From Pseudoxanthomonas kalamensis DSM 18571 (GTDB lineage Bacteria > Pseudomonadota > Gammaproteobacteria > Xanthomonadales > Xanthomonadaceae), in NCBI RefSeq assembly GCF_010211745.1, contig NZ_PDWQ01000001.1:434001-498000 (forward strand): a stretch of DNA of 64,000 nucleotides, written 5' to 3'. Both the position numbers and the translations under genes were made by a program. Positions 38,631-49,161 of the stretch are shown here, piece after piece (the stretch's first letter is position 1; the number at the start of each line of letters is the position of its first letter). The notes under the pieces are model-generated. The model was not told where the DNA came from, ran no database searches, and saw only the letters and a program-made list of their open reading frames with translations.

Positions 38631-38853
38631 GTCGGTCAGGACCTCATTGCCGGTATGGATTATGGGTATAAATACAAAGGCAGGTGGTGCTGGAGTCGCC
38701 AAAAATCCGGGAAAACAACATCAACCTATTGAAAAACAAAGGAATTACATTCCTGATGCCACCGTGGACAAGGGTCCCGCCGACAGGGGACAAGTTGTGG
38801 ACAAAAGTGCCGCGAAAATCCGTGCACATCTTATCCACAAACCTGGCCGCAGG
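38631..38853. other. oriC: Putative chromosomal replication origin oriC
   Basis: This 223-base gap between dnaA and dnaN is strikingly AT-rich for this genome, especially 38651-38680 (TATGGATTATGGGTATAAAT region) and 38701-38750. It holds a perfect DnaA box TTATCCACA at 38831-38839, a one-mismatch box TGTGGACAA (minus orientation) at 38796-38804, and a weaker CGTGGACAA at 38763-38771. The dnaA-dnaN position, the AT-rich unwinding candidate and the adjacent parS sites all fit oriC. The gap probably also holds the dnaN promoter. Confidence 0.82.
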
Positions 38854-40170
38854 TTATTCACTGAGTTTGCGAATCAGCTTGTCCCAGTCCTCGTGCAGCT
38901 TTCCGTCGGTTTCCATCAGATGTTTCACCTGCCGGCATGCGTGCAGCACCGTGGTGTGATCGCGGCCGGCGAAGGCATCGCCGATCTCCGGCAGGCTGTG
39001 TTCGGTCAACTCCTTGGCCAGCGCCATCGCGACTTGCCGCGGGCGCGCCAATGACCGCGTTCGCCGCTTGGAGAGCAGGTCCTTGACCTGCAGCCCGTAG
39101 TAGTCTGCCACGGTCTTCTGGATGTTGGCGATGCTGATGGCCTGCTGCTGTGCACGCAGCAGGTCGCGCAGGGTTTCCTGGGCAAATTCGGCCGAAATCG
39201 TGCGTCCAGTGAAATTGGCTTGCGCGGTCAGCGTATTGACCGCGCCTTCCAGGTCGCGCACGTTGCTGCGCATCTTCTTGGCCAGCAGGAAAGCCACTTC
39301 CTCGGGGATCTGCGAACCGCGCTCGCGCGCCTTCGACAGCACGATCGCGGCGCGGGTTTCAAAGTCCGGCGGATCGATTGCCACCGACAGCCCCCAGCCC
39401 AGCCGCGATTTCAGCCGCGGCTCCAGCCCTTCAACTTCGCGCGGGTAGCGGTCGCAGGTCATGATGATTTGCTGGCGGCCGTCGAACAGCATGTTGAAGG
39501 TGTGGAAGAACTCCTCCTGGGTGCGGTCCTTGCCGGCGAAGAACTGGATATCGTCGATCAGCAGCGCGTCGATGTGCTGGAACTGACGCTTGAACTGGTC
39601 GGCGGTCTTGTTCTGCAGGGCGCGGAAAAACGCGTTGTAGAACTCGTTGGAGCGCAGGTACAGCACCTTGGCCTGCGGGTTGTGCCGGCACATCAGGTTG
39701 CCGGCGGCCAGCATCAGATGGGTTTTGCCAAGTCCGGTGCCGCCGTACAGCAGCAACGGGTTGTGGGCGCGATCGCCGGGTTTCTGCGCGGCCTGCCAGG
39801 CGGCGGCGCGCGCCAACTGGTTGCTGCGACCTTCGACGAAATTGTCGAAGGTGTAGTGCGGGTCGAGATGGCCGTCGAAGGTTTCGGTGCCGTTGTGGAC
39901 AGTGGGTTCGACGAAGGCCTTGACCGGCGTTTCGCGCGTTCGCGTGCCGATTTCCAGCGACACCTCGCGACCGGCGGCGAAATGCCCGAGCAGTTCGCGG
40001 ATCCGCGCCAGATAGCGTTCGCGGACCTGTTCGATGATGAAGGCGTTCGGCGCGTACAGCACCATCGCATCGTTGCGCAGCTCGGCCTGCAGCGGTTTGA
40101 GCCAGGTATGCACATCCTCGGCCGGCAGCTCGGCTTCCAATCGTTCTAGGCAGCGGGGCCAAGCATCCAT
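38854..40170 (-). CDS. dnaA: Chromosomal replication initiator DnaA
   Basis: DnaA binds DnaA boxes and opens oriC. The 438-residue protein starts [30 protein letters not shown], the start used in xanthomonads. A TTG 21 bases upstream is possible but has no support. Domain III has Walker [17 protein letters not shown], Walker [26 protein letters not shown] and sensor regions. Domain IV carries the DnaA signature [22 protein letters not shown]. Domain II is short, typical of this lineage. It is divergent from rpmH, with 188 bases between starts. Confidence 0.97.
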   Translation of the reverse strand: MDAWPRCLERLEAELPAEDVHTWLKPLQAELRNDAMVLYAPNAFIIEQVRERYLARIRELLGHFAAGREVSLEIGTRTRETPVKAFVEPTVHNGTETFDGHLDPHYTFDNFVEGRSNQLARAAAWQAAQKPGDRAHNPLLLYGGTGLGKTHLMLAAGNLMCRHNPQAKVLYLRSNEFYNAFFRALQNKTADQFKRQFQHIDALLIDDIQFFAGKDRTQEEFFHTFNMLFDGRQQIIMTCDRYPREVEGLEPRLKSRLGWGLSVAIDPPDFETRAAIVLSKARERGSQIPEEVAFLLAKKMRSNVRDLEGAVNTLTAQANFTGRTISAEFAQETLRDLLRAQQQAISIANIQKTVADYYGLQVKDLLSKRRTRSLARPRQVAMALAKELTEHSLPEIGDAFAGRDHTTVLHACRQVKHLMETDGKLHEDWDKLIRKLSE

Positions 40171-40292
40171 CGGGCGGGCATCTGGGGACAAGGCGACGGG
40201 AGGAATCGGTACCCGTGGCGCGGGGCGCGTCGGCCGGGTCGATCAGACTACCATGAAGCCGGCGGGCAACCGATGCCGGGAAAACGGGTGAC

Positions 40293-40322
40293 TTGATCGC
40301 CGCGGCCGATCTGGATTACAAT
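40293..40322 (+). promoter_or_regulatory. Sigma-70 promoter of rpmH
   Basis: TTGATC (40293-40298) and TACAAT (40317-40322) are separated by 18 bases, close to the TTGACA/TATAAT consensus, and lie 37 bases before the rpmH ATG. Transcription would start near 40329. Strong promoters are expected for a ribosomal protein gene. Confidence 0.7.
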
Positions 40323-40358
40323 TTCCGGTTCATTCCCTACACCAACGCCGAGGGCCCC

Positions 40359-40499
40359 ATGGCCACCAAGCGCACCTATCAACCCAGCAACCTGAAGCGC
40401 AAGCGCGACCATGGCTTCCGCGCCCGGATGAAGACCGCCGATGGCCGCAAGATCCTCGCGCGCCGCCGCGCCAAGGGCCGCAAGCGCCTGACTGCCTGA
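40359..40499 (+). CDS. rpmH: 50S ribosomal protein L34
   Basis: L34 is the smallest 50S ribosomal protein. The 46-residue product [46 protein letters not shown] is full length and textbook-like; MKRTYQPSxxKRxRxHGFRxRM is the family pattern. The open frame extends upstream, but that portion overlaps the promoter. It begins the rightward rpmH-rnpA-yidC-mnmE block next to oriC. Confidence 0.98.
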   Translation: MATKRTYQPSNLKRKRDHGFRARMKTADGRKILARRRAKGRKRLTA

Positions 40500-40557
40500 C
40501 GATGGCCGGGCGGTCGTCCGCATGGACGATGCCCTCCCAACGTGGAGCGTCGACAAC

Positions 40558-40588
40558 AGCCCGCCCTGAGCGTCAGAGCGGGCTTTGT
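40558..40588 (+). terminator. Hairpin between rpmH and rnpA (attenuating terminator)
   Basis: AGCCCGC (40558-40564) pairs with GCGGGCT (40578-40584) around a 13-base loop, followed by TTTGTT. It lies 58 bases after rpmH and 6 bases before the rnpA start region. It probably attenuates readthrough so that L34 is made in large excess over RNase P protein, as known for rpmH-rnpA in other bacteria. Confidence 0.65.
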
Positions 40589-40594
40589 TATGCC

Positions 40595-41038
40595 ATGAAT
40601 TCCCCGAAACCCAGGCCATACGGTTTTCCTCCGCATGCGCGCGTGCGCAGCGGCGCCGACTATGTCCGGGTTTTCGCCCAGGGGCGGCGGACAGCCGAGC
40701 CGCTGCTGGCCCTGCACTGGGACAAGCGCGATACGCCTGCGCGGCTGGGCCTTGCGGTCTCGCGCAAGGTCGATTCGCGTGCCATCGTGCGCAACCGGAT
40801 CAAGCGCGTGCTGCGCGACGAATTCCGTCGCCTGCGCCCGCTTTTGCCGCCCGGCGACTACGTGGTGGTCGCGCGTCCAAGCCGACCGCCGGCCGCGTCG
40901 GCACAGCTGCGTGACGCCTTCCGTCGCGCCTTGCGCCGCAGCGGAGCGTTGCCGCCCCCGGCTGCGGACGGCACAATGCCGCCGACCTTGAATACACCTT
41001 CCCTTCACTCCATCCAATCCGGACCCGTGTCCGGCTGA
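40595..41038 (+). CDS. rnpA: Ribonuclease P protein component
   Basis: RnpA is the protein cofactor of RNase P, which matures tRNA 5' ends. The 147-residue basic protein starts [32 protein letters not shown]. The RNR signature [25 protein letters not shown] is intact, followed by [13 protein letters not shown] rejected the upstream GTG-type start at 40502 because it would run through the terminator hairpin. The tail after [10 protein letters not shown] is longer than in E. coli (119 residues). yidC starts 13 bases downstream. Confidence 0.95.
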   Translation: MNSPKPRPYGFPPHARVRSGADYVRVFAQGRRTAEPLLALHWDKRDTPARLGLAVSRKVDSRAIVRNRIKRVLRDEFRRLRPLLPPGDYVVVARPSRPPAASAQLRDAFRRALRRSGALPPPAADGTMPPTLNTPSLHSIQSGPVSG

Positions 41039-41051
41039 GATCGCCTGCCTG

Positions 41052-42761
41052 ATGAACCAGACCCGTGTTTTCCTGATTTTCGCCTGGCTGATGGTGGCGA
41101 CGCTGTTGTGGATGGAGTGGGGCAAGTTCAATGCGCCCAAGCTGGCCGAAACCGCGACGGCGGCGACAGCACAGGTCGATGCGCCTGCTGTCGCCGCGTC
41201 CACCGTTCCCGCAGCCGCGGCCGTGCCGACCGCGCCATCGGCACAACTTCCGGCATCGTCCGCAGCGGTGCCGACGACTGGCGAAAGCGCTGCCAGCGCG
41301 CTGGTCACGGTCAGCAGCGATGTCTTGCGCCTGGTGCTCGATGGCGGCAGCGTACATTCGGCCGAACTGTTGAAGTATCCGCAGAGCAAGCAACCCGGCA
41401 GCGCGCCGGTGCAATTGCTCGGCCGCGAGCCCGGCCACTTCTACGCGGCCGAGAGTGGCTGGGTCGGCGCCAACGGCGCCGAAGCGCCGACTCACGAGCA
41501 CGGTTTCGTTCCGGAAGCCGGAGCCGGCGAGATCCGGCTGGCCGACGGGCAGGCCGAAGTCTCGGTGCCCTTCGTGTGGCATGGCGAGAACGGCGCCAGC
41601 ATTCGCCGCACCTATACCCTGCGCCGCGGCGACTATGCCGTGCAGGTGCGCGACGAGATCAGCAATGCCGGCGCCGAACCGTGGCAGGGCTATGTCTATC
41701 GCCAGTTGCAGCGCGACCCGCCGCAGGTCAAGCGTGGCATGACCAACCCGGACTCCTTCAGCTTCAACGGCGCGACCTGGTGGGACGGCGGCTACCAGCG
41801 GCGCAAGTTCGGCAAGGACTATCTGGAAGACGGCAAGGTTGAGAAGCAGATCAGCGGCGGCTGGATCGCGATCCTGCAGCACCATTTCTTCACCGCCTGG
41901 ATTCCGCAGTCCGACGCGACCGCGACGGTATCGCTGGATGCGCCGGTGGCCAGTGACGGCACGCGAGCGCTGATCCGCGAAATGGGTCCGGCCTACAGCG
42001 TGGCGCCGGGCGAGCAGGCCACGACCAGCGCCCGGCTGTGGATCGGGCCGAAACTGGTCGACAAGATCCAGGCCGCCGCCGTGCCTGGGCTGGACCGGGT
42101 GGTCGATTACAGCCGCTTCTCGATCCTGACCCTCATCGGTCAAGGCCTGTTCTGGATTCTCAGCCACCTGCACAGCCTGTTCGGCAACTGGGGCTGGGCG
42201 ATCATCGGCTTGGTGGTGCTGGTCAAGCTGGCGTTGTATCCATTGTCGGCGGCGCAGTACAAGAGCTTTGCCAAGATGCGCCAGTTCCAGCCGCGCATCG
42301 CCCAGTTGAAGGAACGCTACGGCGACGACCGCGAGAAGCTCAATACCGCGATGATGGAGCTGTACCGCAAGGAGAAGATCAACCCAATGGGCGGCTGCCT
42401 GCCGATCCTGGTGCAGATGCCGATCTTCCTGACCCTGTACTACGTGCTGGTGGAATCGGTCGAATTGCGACAGGCGCCGTGGATGCTGTGGATCCAGGAC
42501 CTGACCGCGCGCGATCCGTATTTCATCCTGCCAGTCGTCAACGCGGCGGTGATGTGGATGACGCAGAAGCTGACGCCATCGCCGGGCATGGATCCGATGC
42601 AGCAGAAGATGATGCAGGCCATGCCGCTGATCTTCGGCGTGATGATGGCTTTCTTCCCGTCCGGTCTGGTGCTGTACTGGGTGACCAACGGTGCGCTGGG
42701 TTTGTTGCAGCAGTGGTGGATGACCAAGCGCCACGGCCAGCCGGCCACAGCCAAGTCCTGA
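41052..42761 (+). CDS. yidC: Membrane protein insertase YidC
   Basis: YidC inserts and folds inner-membrane proteins with or without SecYEG. The 569-residue protein has an N-terminal membrane helix ([23 protein letters not shown]) and an Ala/Pro-rich linker. A large periplasmic beta-supersandwich domain follows (about residues 85-340, with [10 protein letters not shown] and [18 protein letters not shown]). The conserved 60KD insertase core comes last ([81 protein letters not shown]). The C-terminus [16 protein letters not shown] is typical. A perfect terminator follows 26 bases after the stop. Confidence 0.96.
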   Translation: MNQTRVFLIFAWLMVATLLWMEWGKFNAPKLAETATAATAQVDAPAVAASTVPAAAAVPTAPSAQLPASSAAVPTTGESAASALVTVSSDVLRLVLDGGSVHSAELLKYPQSKQPGSAPVQLLGREPGHFYAAESGWVGANGAEAPTHEHGFVPEAGAGEIRLADGQAEVSVPFVWHGENGASIRRTYTLRRGDYAVQVRDEISNAGAEPWQGYVYRQLQRDPPQVKRGMTNPDSFSFNGATWWDGGYQRRKFGKDYLEDGKVEKQISGGWIAILQHHFFTAWIPQSDATATVSLDAPVASDGTRALIREMGPAYSVAPGEQATTSARLWIGPKLVDKIQAAAVPGLDRVVDYSRFSILTLIGQGLFWILSHLHSLFGNWGWAIIGLVVLVKLALYPLSAAQYKSFAKMRQFQPRIAQLKERYGDDREKLNTAMMELYRKEKINPMGGCLPILVQMPIFLTLYYVLVESVELRQAPWMLWIQDLTARDPYFILPVVNAAVMWMTQKLTPSPGMDPMQQKMMQAMPLIFGVMMAFFPSGLVLYWVTNGALGLLQQWWMTKRHGQPATAKS

Positions 42762-42786
42762 GGTCGGCCACGAAAGCCTGAACGTG

Positions 42787-42810
42787 GGCCCGCCGGAAGG
42801 CGGGCCTTTT
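42787..42810 (+). terminator. Rho-independent terminator after yidC
   Basis: GGCCCGCC (42787-42794), GGAA loop, GGCGGGCC (42799-42806) and TTTT. An 8-bp perfect GC stem with a tetraloop lies 26 bases after the yidC stop and 61 bases before the mnmE start. Confidence 0.88.
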
Positions 42811-42870
42811 GTTGGCGGCGCCACAATCGCGAAAGGCGCTACGCTTGCGCCGGGTTTCCGGAAAGTCCTG

Positions 42871-44208
42871 ATGCAAGACAACGACACCATCGTGGCCATC
42901 GCCACCGCCGCTGGCAGCGGCGGGGTGGGCATCGTGCGCGTTTCCGGTCCGCAGTCGGCAGCCATCGGCGAAAACCTGTGCGGTCGGAGACTGCGGGCGC
43001 GATACGCGCACTACACCCGGTTCCGAGACGCAACCGGCGAAACCATCGATGACGGCATCGCCCTGTATTTTCCGGCGCCGCACAGTTTCACCGGCGAAGA
43101 CGTGGTCGAGCTGCAGGCGCACGGCAGTCCGGTCGTGCTGCAGCAACTGGTGGCGCGCGCTTGCGCCCTTGGTGTGCGGCAGGCCCGGCCGGGCGAGTTC
43201 AGCGAACGCGCCTTTCTCAACGGTCGCCTCGACCTGGCCCAGGCCGAGGCGATCGCCGACCTGATCGCGGCCACCGACGCACGTGCCGCGCGTGCCGCAC
43301 GCCGTTCGCTGGAGGGCGTGTTCTCCACCCGGGTGCAGGCGCTCGCCGAAACCCTGGTCCACCTGCGCGTCCAGATCGAGGCGACCATCGATTTCGCCGA
43401 CGAGCCGCTGGATACGCTCGGCATCGGCACTTTGCGCTGCCAATTGCAGGAGGCTGGCGAAGCCCTCGTGAGACTGCGAGAAGACGCTGAACGCGGACGC
43501 AAGCTGCGCGACGGCGCCCACGTGGTGATCGCCGGGCCACCGAACGCCGGCAAAAGTTCGCTGCTGAATGCGCTGTCCGGGCGTGATCGCGCGATCGTCA
43601 CCGACGTGGCCGGCACCACTCGCGACACCCTGCACGAAACGATTCGCATGGATGGCGTGGAACTGACTCTGGTTGATACCGCTGGACTGCGCGAAAGCGG
43701 CGACGTCATCGAGCGCGAGGGCATGCGCCGGGCACGCGACGAACTGGCCCGGGCCGACCTGGTGTTGCTGGTGCAGGATGCCAGCGGCGCGGAGCCGGAC
43801 CCGACGGCGATCCTGCCCGGGCTGGACCCGTCGGTCCCGGTACTGTCGGTGTGCAACAAGGCCGATCTGCTGGATCGGCTGCCGCCGGATGGCCCGGACA
43901 GGATCCACGTCTCGGCACGCACGGGCCTTGGTCTGGAACGCCTGCAATTGCAATTGCGCCGTCGGGTCGCCGATGATGTCGGCCGGCAGGGTGGAGGCGA
44001 GTTTTCGGCCCGGTCGCGACATGTCGAATCGTTGCGGCAGACGGAGCGGCATGTGGAAACCGCGAAGCGTGAGCTGGATCACGAATATCTGGAACTGGCC
44101 GCGGAGGAATTGCGGCAAGCTCACGATGCGCTTGGGGAAATCACGGGAAAGGTGTCGCCGGACGAGTTGCTGGGGCGGATCTTTTCCACGTTCTGCATCG
44201 GCAAATGA
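42871..44208 (+). CDS. mnmE: tRNA modification GTPase MnmE
   Basis: MnmE, with MnmG, makes the cmnm5/mnm5 group at the wobble uridine of several tRNAs. The 445-residue protein starts [27 protein letters not shown]; an upstream GTG start would include the terminator. The N-terminal folate-binding domain is followed by the G domain with G1 [33 protein letters not shown]3 DTAGLRES and G4 NKAD. The C-terminal signature FCIGK is intact. Only gidB/mnmG and par genes, often nearby, are missing from this window. Confidence 0.96.
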   Translation: MQDNDTIVAIATAAGSGGVGIVRVSGPQSAAIGENLCGRRLRARYAHYTRFRDATGETIDDGIALYFPAPHSFTGEDVVELQAHGSPVVLQQLVARACALGVRQARPGEFSERAFLNGRLDLAQAEAIADLIAATDARAARAARRSLEGVFSTRVQALAETLVHLRVQIEATIDFADEPLDTLGIGTLRCQLQEAGEALVRLREDAERGRKLRDGAHVVIAGPPNAGKSSLLNALSGRDRAIVTDVAGTTRDTLHETIRMDGVELTLVDTAGLRESGDVIEREGMRRARDELARADLVLLVQDASGAEPDPTAILPGLDPSVPVLSVCNKADLLDRLPPDGPDRIHVSARTGLGLERLQLQLRRRVADDVGRQGGGEFSARSRHVESLRQTERHVETAKRELDHEYLELAAEELRQAHDALGEITGKVSPDELLGRIFSTFCIGK

Positions 44209-44288
44209 CGGCCGGTGGTTGCCGGGAAGGGAGTCCTGGAAGCATTCATCGGGCAATATTCGCCGAAAGGCATAGGGGGTCCAGGAAC

Positions 44289-45377
<1,089 letters not shown>

Positions 45378-45400
45378 TTCGGGTCGGTGGGCATGAATGA

Positions 45401-45435
45401 CGACAAGCCGGCGAAAGCCGGCTTGTCGCGTTTTT
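45401..45435 (+). terminator. Strong Rho-independent terminator after TonB-domain lipoprotein
   Basis: CGACAAGCCGGC (45401-45412), GAAA loop, GCCGGCTTGTCG (45417-45428), then CGTTTTTA. A perfect 12-bp stem lies 24 bases after the stop. The converging ABC permease gene ends at 45437. Confidence 0.92.
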
Positions 45436-45436
45436 A

Positions 45437-46636
45437 TCAGCCCGATATTGCCAACTTCTCCTGCCGGTAGCGCCAGACCGCAGCCGCCCACAGCAGCAAG
45501 GCCAGACCGAACGAACAGGCCAGATAGATCGTCCACTGTTCCGGCGAGGGCGATTCGCCGCGGGTGATCTTCACCAGCATTTGGTTCTGCGCCAGGAACG
45601 GCACCGCGTACTGCCAGAGCGCGGTGTTCTTCAGCGGATAGGCCATCAACGCATAGCTGGGAATCATCGGCAGGAAGATCAGCCAGCCCATGTGGCTTTG
45701 CGCCTCCTTCATGCTCTTGGCCGCGGCCGACAGGAAGGTCAGCAGGGCGGTGCCGATCAGCACCAGCGGCAGCAGGACCAGCAGCAGCGAAAGTATCGAG
45801 CCCGGACTGACGTCGAGCGATCGCATGGCGCCGCTGGCGAATACCGAGCTGATCTTGAACGACAGCAGGGTCAGGACCAGGCTGGTCACGCCCAGCAGGG
45901 CGGCGGCCAGCATCTTGCCGCTGACGATCGCGCCGCGCGAAGCGGGCGTGGCCAGCAGCGGCTCCAGCGATTGCCGCTCGCGTTCGCCGGCAGTGGCGTC
46001 CATCGAGATGTGCGCACCGCCGATGAAGGCCCACATCACCAGCAGCAGCGGCAGGATCACCGACAGCAGCAAGCCGCGCTTGGCTTCCGGCGTGGCCAGA
46101 TCGCGGTCTTCCACGCCGAGGGCGCGGGTGATGCCGGGGTCGACGCCGCGCGCGAGCAGGCGCAAGGCTCCGACCTGCTGCCCGTAGCCACCGAGGACGG
46201 CGCGCACCCGGGCCACCACCAGATCGCTGTTGCGGCTGGTCGAGTCGGCCACGATCACCACCTGTGCCGGCCGTCCCGCCTGCCAGTCGTCGGCGAAGTC
46301 CTTGCCGATCAGCAGGCCGACATCCTCGCGCTGTTCGCGGACGGCGGCATCCAGCTGTGCGCGTTGCCGCGCTTCGTCGCCCGGCAGCGTCTCCTTGCTG
46401 CGAACGCCCTGCCCGCCAAGCCAGGCCACCAGGTTCGGCGCACGTTCCGCACCGACGATGTGGATCTCCAGCGGTTTCTCGAGCTGGGTTTCCGCGCGCA
46501 ACTGGGTCAGCTTGCCGATGCCGATCATCAGCAGGGGATAGATCAGCGGTCCGACCAGCAAGGTGAATATCAACGTGCGGCGGTCGCGCAGGAAGTCGCG
46601 CAGTTCCTTGCGCAGAACAGTCATCATCGCGCTCAT
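45437..46636 (-). CDS. ABC transporter permease, NatB-type
   Basis: A 399-residue ABC-2 type membrane subunit resembling NatB (Na+ extrusion in Bacillus) and related exporters. MSAMMTVLRKELRDFLRDRRTLIFTLLVGPLIYPLLMIGIG gives the cytoplasmic start and first helix. A large extracytoplasmic domain follows (about residues 45-175). Five or so more helices include LLLSVILPLLLVMWAFIGGAHISMDATAGERERQSLEPLLATPASRGAIVSGKM, with the typical GERE-(x)n-LLATP motif of this group. Its start overlaps the stop of the upstream ATPase (ATGA). The substrate is not predictable; sodium or a small molecule are both possible. Confidence 0.87.
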   Translation of the reverse strand: MSAMMTVLRKELRDFLRDRRTLIFTLLVGPLIYPLLMIGIGKLTQLRAETQLEKPLEIHIVGAERAPNLVAWLGGQGVRSKETLPGDEARQRAQLDAAVREQREDVGLLIGKDFADDWQAGRPAQVVIVADSTSRNSDLVVARVRAVLGGYGQQVGALRLLARGVDPGITRALGVEDRDLATPEAKRGLLLSVILPLLLVMWAFIGGAHISMDATAGERERQSLEPLLATPASRGAIVSGKMLAAALLGVTSLVLTLLSFKISSVFASGAMRSLDVSPGSILSLLLVLLPLVLIGTALLTFLSAAAKSMKEAQSHMGWLIFLPMIPSYALMAYPLKNTALWQYAVPFLAQNQMLVKITRGESPSPEQWTIYLACSFGLALLLWAAAVWRYRQEKLAISG

Positions 46637-47388
46637 GCCAGCAGGCCCTCCTCGGAACCGATCAGTCTCACGAAAGCGTCTTCCAGGTTGTCTTTGCCGG
46701 CGCGTTGCCGCAGTTCGTCCGGCGCGCCCTGTGCGACCACCTTGCCGTGGGCGATCACCACGATGCGATCACACAGCGCGGCCACTTCCTGCATGATGTG
46801 GCTGGAGAAGATCACGCAGCGGCCCTCGTCGCGCAGTTGCTTGAGGAATTCGCGCAGGCCGCGGGTAGTCATCACGTCCAGGCCGTTGGTCGGCTCGTCC
46901 AGGATCACGTTCTTCGGGTCGTGGATCAGGGCGCGGGCGATGGCGGTCTTGGTGCGCTGGCCCTGGCTGAAACCCTCGGTGCGGCGATCGAGGAAATCGT
47001 CCATCTGCAGCGCCTGCGACAACAGCGCGGTGCGCGCTTCGATCTGCGTGCGACTCATGCCGTGCAGTTCGCCGAAATAGGCGATGTTCTCGCGCGCAGT
47101 CAGGCGCTTGTACACGCCGCGCGCATCCGGCAGCACGCCCAGCGCGCTGCGCGCTGCGGCCGGGTCGCTGGCCACATCGATGCCGTCGACCAGCACGCGC
47201 CCGGTTTCGGGCTTCATCAGCGTGTACAACATGCGCAGGGTGGTGGTTTTGCCGGCGCCGTTGGGGCCGAGCAGGCCGGTGATTTCGCCGTCGCGGGCTT
47301 CGAAGCCGACGTCGTCGACGGCGACCACGGTGGCGTCCTTGCGGCTCTTGCCGGGGAATGTCTTGCGCAGATGGTCGGCGACGATCAT
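46633..47388 (-). CDS. ABC transporter ATP-binding protein, NatA-type
   Basis: A 251-residue ABC ATPase starting MIVADHLRKTFPGKSRKDATVVAVDDVGFEA. Walker A is LLGPNGAGKTTTL (about residues 40-52), signature GFSQGQRTKTAIARAL, Walker B NVILDEPTNGLDV and switch His in CVIFSSHIMQEV. The signature has FSQGQ instead of LSGGQ, as in other NatA-type proteins. It lies between the hydrolase gene (ATGA overlap upstream) and its permease (ATGA overlap downstream). The three therefore form a tightly coupled unit. Confidence 0.92.
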   Translation of the reverse strand: MIVADHLRKTFPGKSRKDATVVAVDDVGFEARDGEITGLLGPNGAGKTTTLRMLYTLMKPETGRVLVDGIDVASDPAAARSALGVLPDARGVYKRLTARENIAYFGELHGMSRTQIEARTALLSQALQMDDFLDRRTEGFSQGQRTKTAIARALIHDPKNVILDEPTNGLDVMTTRGLREFLKQLRDEGRCVIFSSHIMQEVAALCDRIVVIAHGKVVAQGAPDELRQRAGKDNLEDAFVRLIGSEEGLLA

Positions 47389-48920
47389 GGGTTCCACCCG
47401 TTGTGGCTGGTGAAGGGCTGGGTATAGGACAGGTCGTCCAGGCAGGTGGCGTCGAGATCGACGGCGTTGCCGCGTTCGACGAATTGCGCGAACAGCCGCG
47501 GCATGCAGCCGGCGCCGATCACGTTGTGGCCCTGGCCGCGCAGCACCAGCAGGCGGCCGTTGGGCAGCGCGTCGGCGACTTCCTTGCCGTAGCGCGGCGG
47601 GGTGACCGGGTCGAACTCGCCTTCCAGTACCAGTGCCGGCACCGGCGTGGCCAGCGGCGCATGGAAATCGGCCGGCGCCTCGCCTTTCGGCCAGATCTTG
47701 CATTGGGCGATCAGCGCTTCGGTCAGCGCATGGCCGAGCACGGTGCCTTCGTCCTCGGACGAGGCGGCGATGCGGTCGCCGTCCTCGCTGCACACCACCG
47801 ACAGCTGCATGCCCATCGCCATGCTGTCCTGCATTTCGCCGAACAGCATCTGCGCCAGTGCCATCAGCTCCTCGTAGCGGCCTTGGTTGGCTTCGTGGAT
47901 CAGCACCGGCAGCAACGCGCCCGCCTGCGGCATGTAGGCGTACATGCGCACCAGGCCGACGACGTGCTGCGGCAACAGGCGTTCTTCGCGCAACTCGCCG
48001 CTACGGGCATCGCGGAATTTCACCCGCGGGCGGTCGCGCTCCAGCGTGGCCAGCAAGGTATCGAGCTGCTGGCGCGGCTCGCCGAGGCGCTCGCGACAGG
48101 TGGCGTCCTGCTTGCACTGGTCAAACTGCAGGGCCAGCGCATCGTCCAGGTTGCGAGCGAAGATGTTGCCCAGCACCAGACTGTTGGGCACCACCGAGTC
48201 GAGCACGATGCTGCGGGTCTGCTGCGGGTAACGCATCGCATACTGCTGGGCGACGCGGGTGCCGTAGGACACCCCGACTAGGTTGATCTGCGTCGCGCCG
48301 ATCGCCTCGCGTACCGCCTCGAGGTCGCGGATGGCGTCGCTGGTGGTGTAGAAGCGCAGGTCGGCGCGTTCGGCCAGCGCGTCGCGGCAGGCTTCGGTCA
48401 TGGCGATGGCCGCAGCCGGGTCGGTGTCGGTGGCCGCTTTATCGGCCGGGCAGGTCAGCGGGTTCGATTCCCCGGTGCCGCGCTGGTCGACCAGGATCAC
48501 GCTGCGATGCTTGCGCACCTCGCGGAAGGCCGCATCCAGCTGCGGATAAGTGGTGATCGCAGCCTGGCCCGGGCCGCCGGCGAGGAAGAACACTGGGTCC
48601 GGCGCCATGTCGGTTTCGTTGTCCGGCGGCAACCAGGCGATGTTCAGCGCGATCTTGCGCGCATCGGGTTGCGCCGGGTTCTCCGCCACTTCGAAGCGGG
48701 CGCATTGTGCGTCCAGCGCGCGCCCGCTGCCGGGCACCGGCAGCGCGCAGGGCGCGAATTCCAGCGTCCCCAAGGTGCGGACCGGTGCTGCTGCGGTGTC
48801 GGCCGCGGCGACAGTATCGTCCGCTTCGGCGTTGGCCGGAGCCTGGTTCTGCCACAAGCGAAAACCGACGAAGGCCGCGGCCAGCACCAGCGCCAGCAGA
48901 AGTCGGGATTTAGTCGACAT
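47385..48920 (-). CDS. Exported alpha/beta hydrolase (tripeptidyl aminopeptidase-like)
   Basis: A 511-residue hydrolase starting MSTKSRLLLALVLAAAFVGF. A GGAGG ribosome binding site eight bases upstream supports this ATG over one 15 bases earlier. An N-terminal signal anchor or signal peptide (to about residue 33) suggests periplasmic action. The fold markers are VFFLAGGPGQAAIT (oxyanion HGGPG-type loop), VILVDQRGTGESNPLTC, nucleophile elbow LVGVSYGTRVAQQYAMRYP (GxSxG), EGEFDPVTPPRYG and GQGHNVIG for the Asp and His. This pattern matches the S33 proline iminopeptidase/tripeptidyl aminopeptidase group. It is the first gene of the operon with the NatAB-type exporter, an arrangement whose logic is unknown. 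Confidence 0.88.
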   Translation of the reverse strand: MSTKSRLLLALVLAAAFVGFRLWQNQAPANAEADDTVAAADTAAAPVRTLGTLEFAPCALPVPGSGRALDAQCARFEVAENPAQPDARKIALNIAWLPPDNETDMAPDPVFFLAGGPGQAAITTYPQLDAAFREVRKHRSVILVDQRGTGESNPLTCPADKAATDTDPAAAIAMTEACRDALAERADLRFYTTSDAIRDLEAVREAIGATQINLVGVSYGTRVAQQYAMRYPQQTRSIVLDSVVPNSLVLGNIFARNLDDALALQFDQCKQDATCRERLGEPRQQLDTLLATLERDRPRVKFRDARSGELREERLLPQHVVGLVRMYAYMPQAGALLPVLIHEANQGRYEELMALAQMLFGEMQDSMAMGMQLSVVCSEDGDRIAASSEDEGTVLGHALTEALIAQCKIWPKGEAPADFHAPLATPVPALVLEGEFDPVTPPRYGKEVADALPNGRLLVLRGQGHNVIGAGCMPRLFAQFVERGNAVDLDATCLDDLSYTQPFTSHNGWNP

Positions 48921-48963
48921 GACGGTGTCCTCCATGAAATGTCGCAGGGATGCGCGTTCGCAT

Positions 48964-49161
48964 TCAGTTTGCCTCCGGCAGGAAGATGGCTTCGATGGGT
49001 TGCTCGAACAGTCTGGCGATGCGGAAGGCCAGCGGCAGGCTGGGGTCGTACTTGCCGGTTTCCAGAGCGTTGACCGTCTGTCGCGATACTTCCAGACGTT
49101 CGGCCAGCTGGGCTTGTGACCAGCCGGCGAGGTCGCGAAGTTCCCGCAGGCGGTTGTTCAC
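48964..49161 (-). CDS. XRE-family helix-turn-helix regulator
   Basis: A 65-residue Cro/CI-type regulator that is nearly all DNA-binding domain: MNNRLRELRDLAGWSQAQLAERLEVSRQTVNALETGKYDPSLPLAFRIARLFEQPIEAIFLPEAN. The start is GTG, overlapping the stop of the upstream membrane-protein gene (GTGA). This clade of short regulators (with ...LFxxxIExIFxPE at the end) is typically cotranscribed with small membrane proteins. A promoter with two matching palindromes at the operon head is its likely target. It has no sensor domain, so signal input would have to come from a partner. Confidence 0.92.
   Translation of the reverse strand: MNNRLRELRDLAGWSQAQLAERLEVSRQTVNALETGKYDPSLPLAFRIARLFEQPIEAIFLPEAN

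Noticed and set aside
42784-42870. Longer mnmE from a GTG at 42784
   Set aside because: The extension would be translated through a perfect terminator hairpin, and [13 protein letters not shown] is the usual family start.
48455-48480. GGTTCGATTCCCC resembling a tRNA T-loop
   Set aside because: There is no cloverleaf around it, and it lies in the coding sequence of the alpha/beta hydrolase (GESNPLTC motif).
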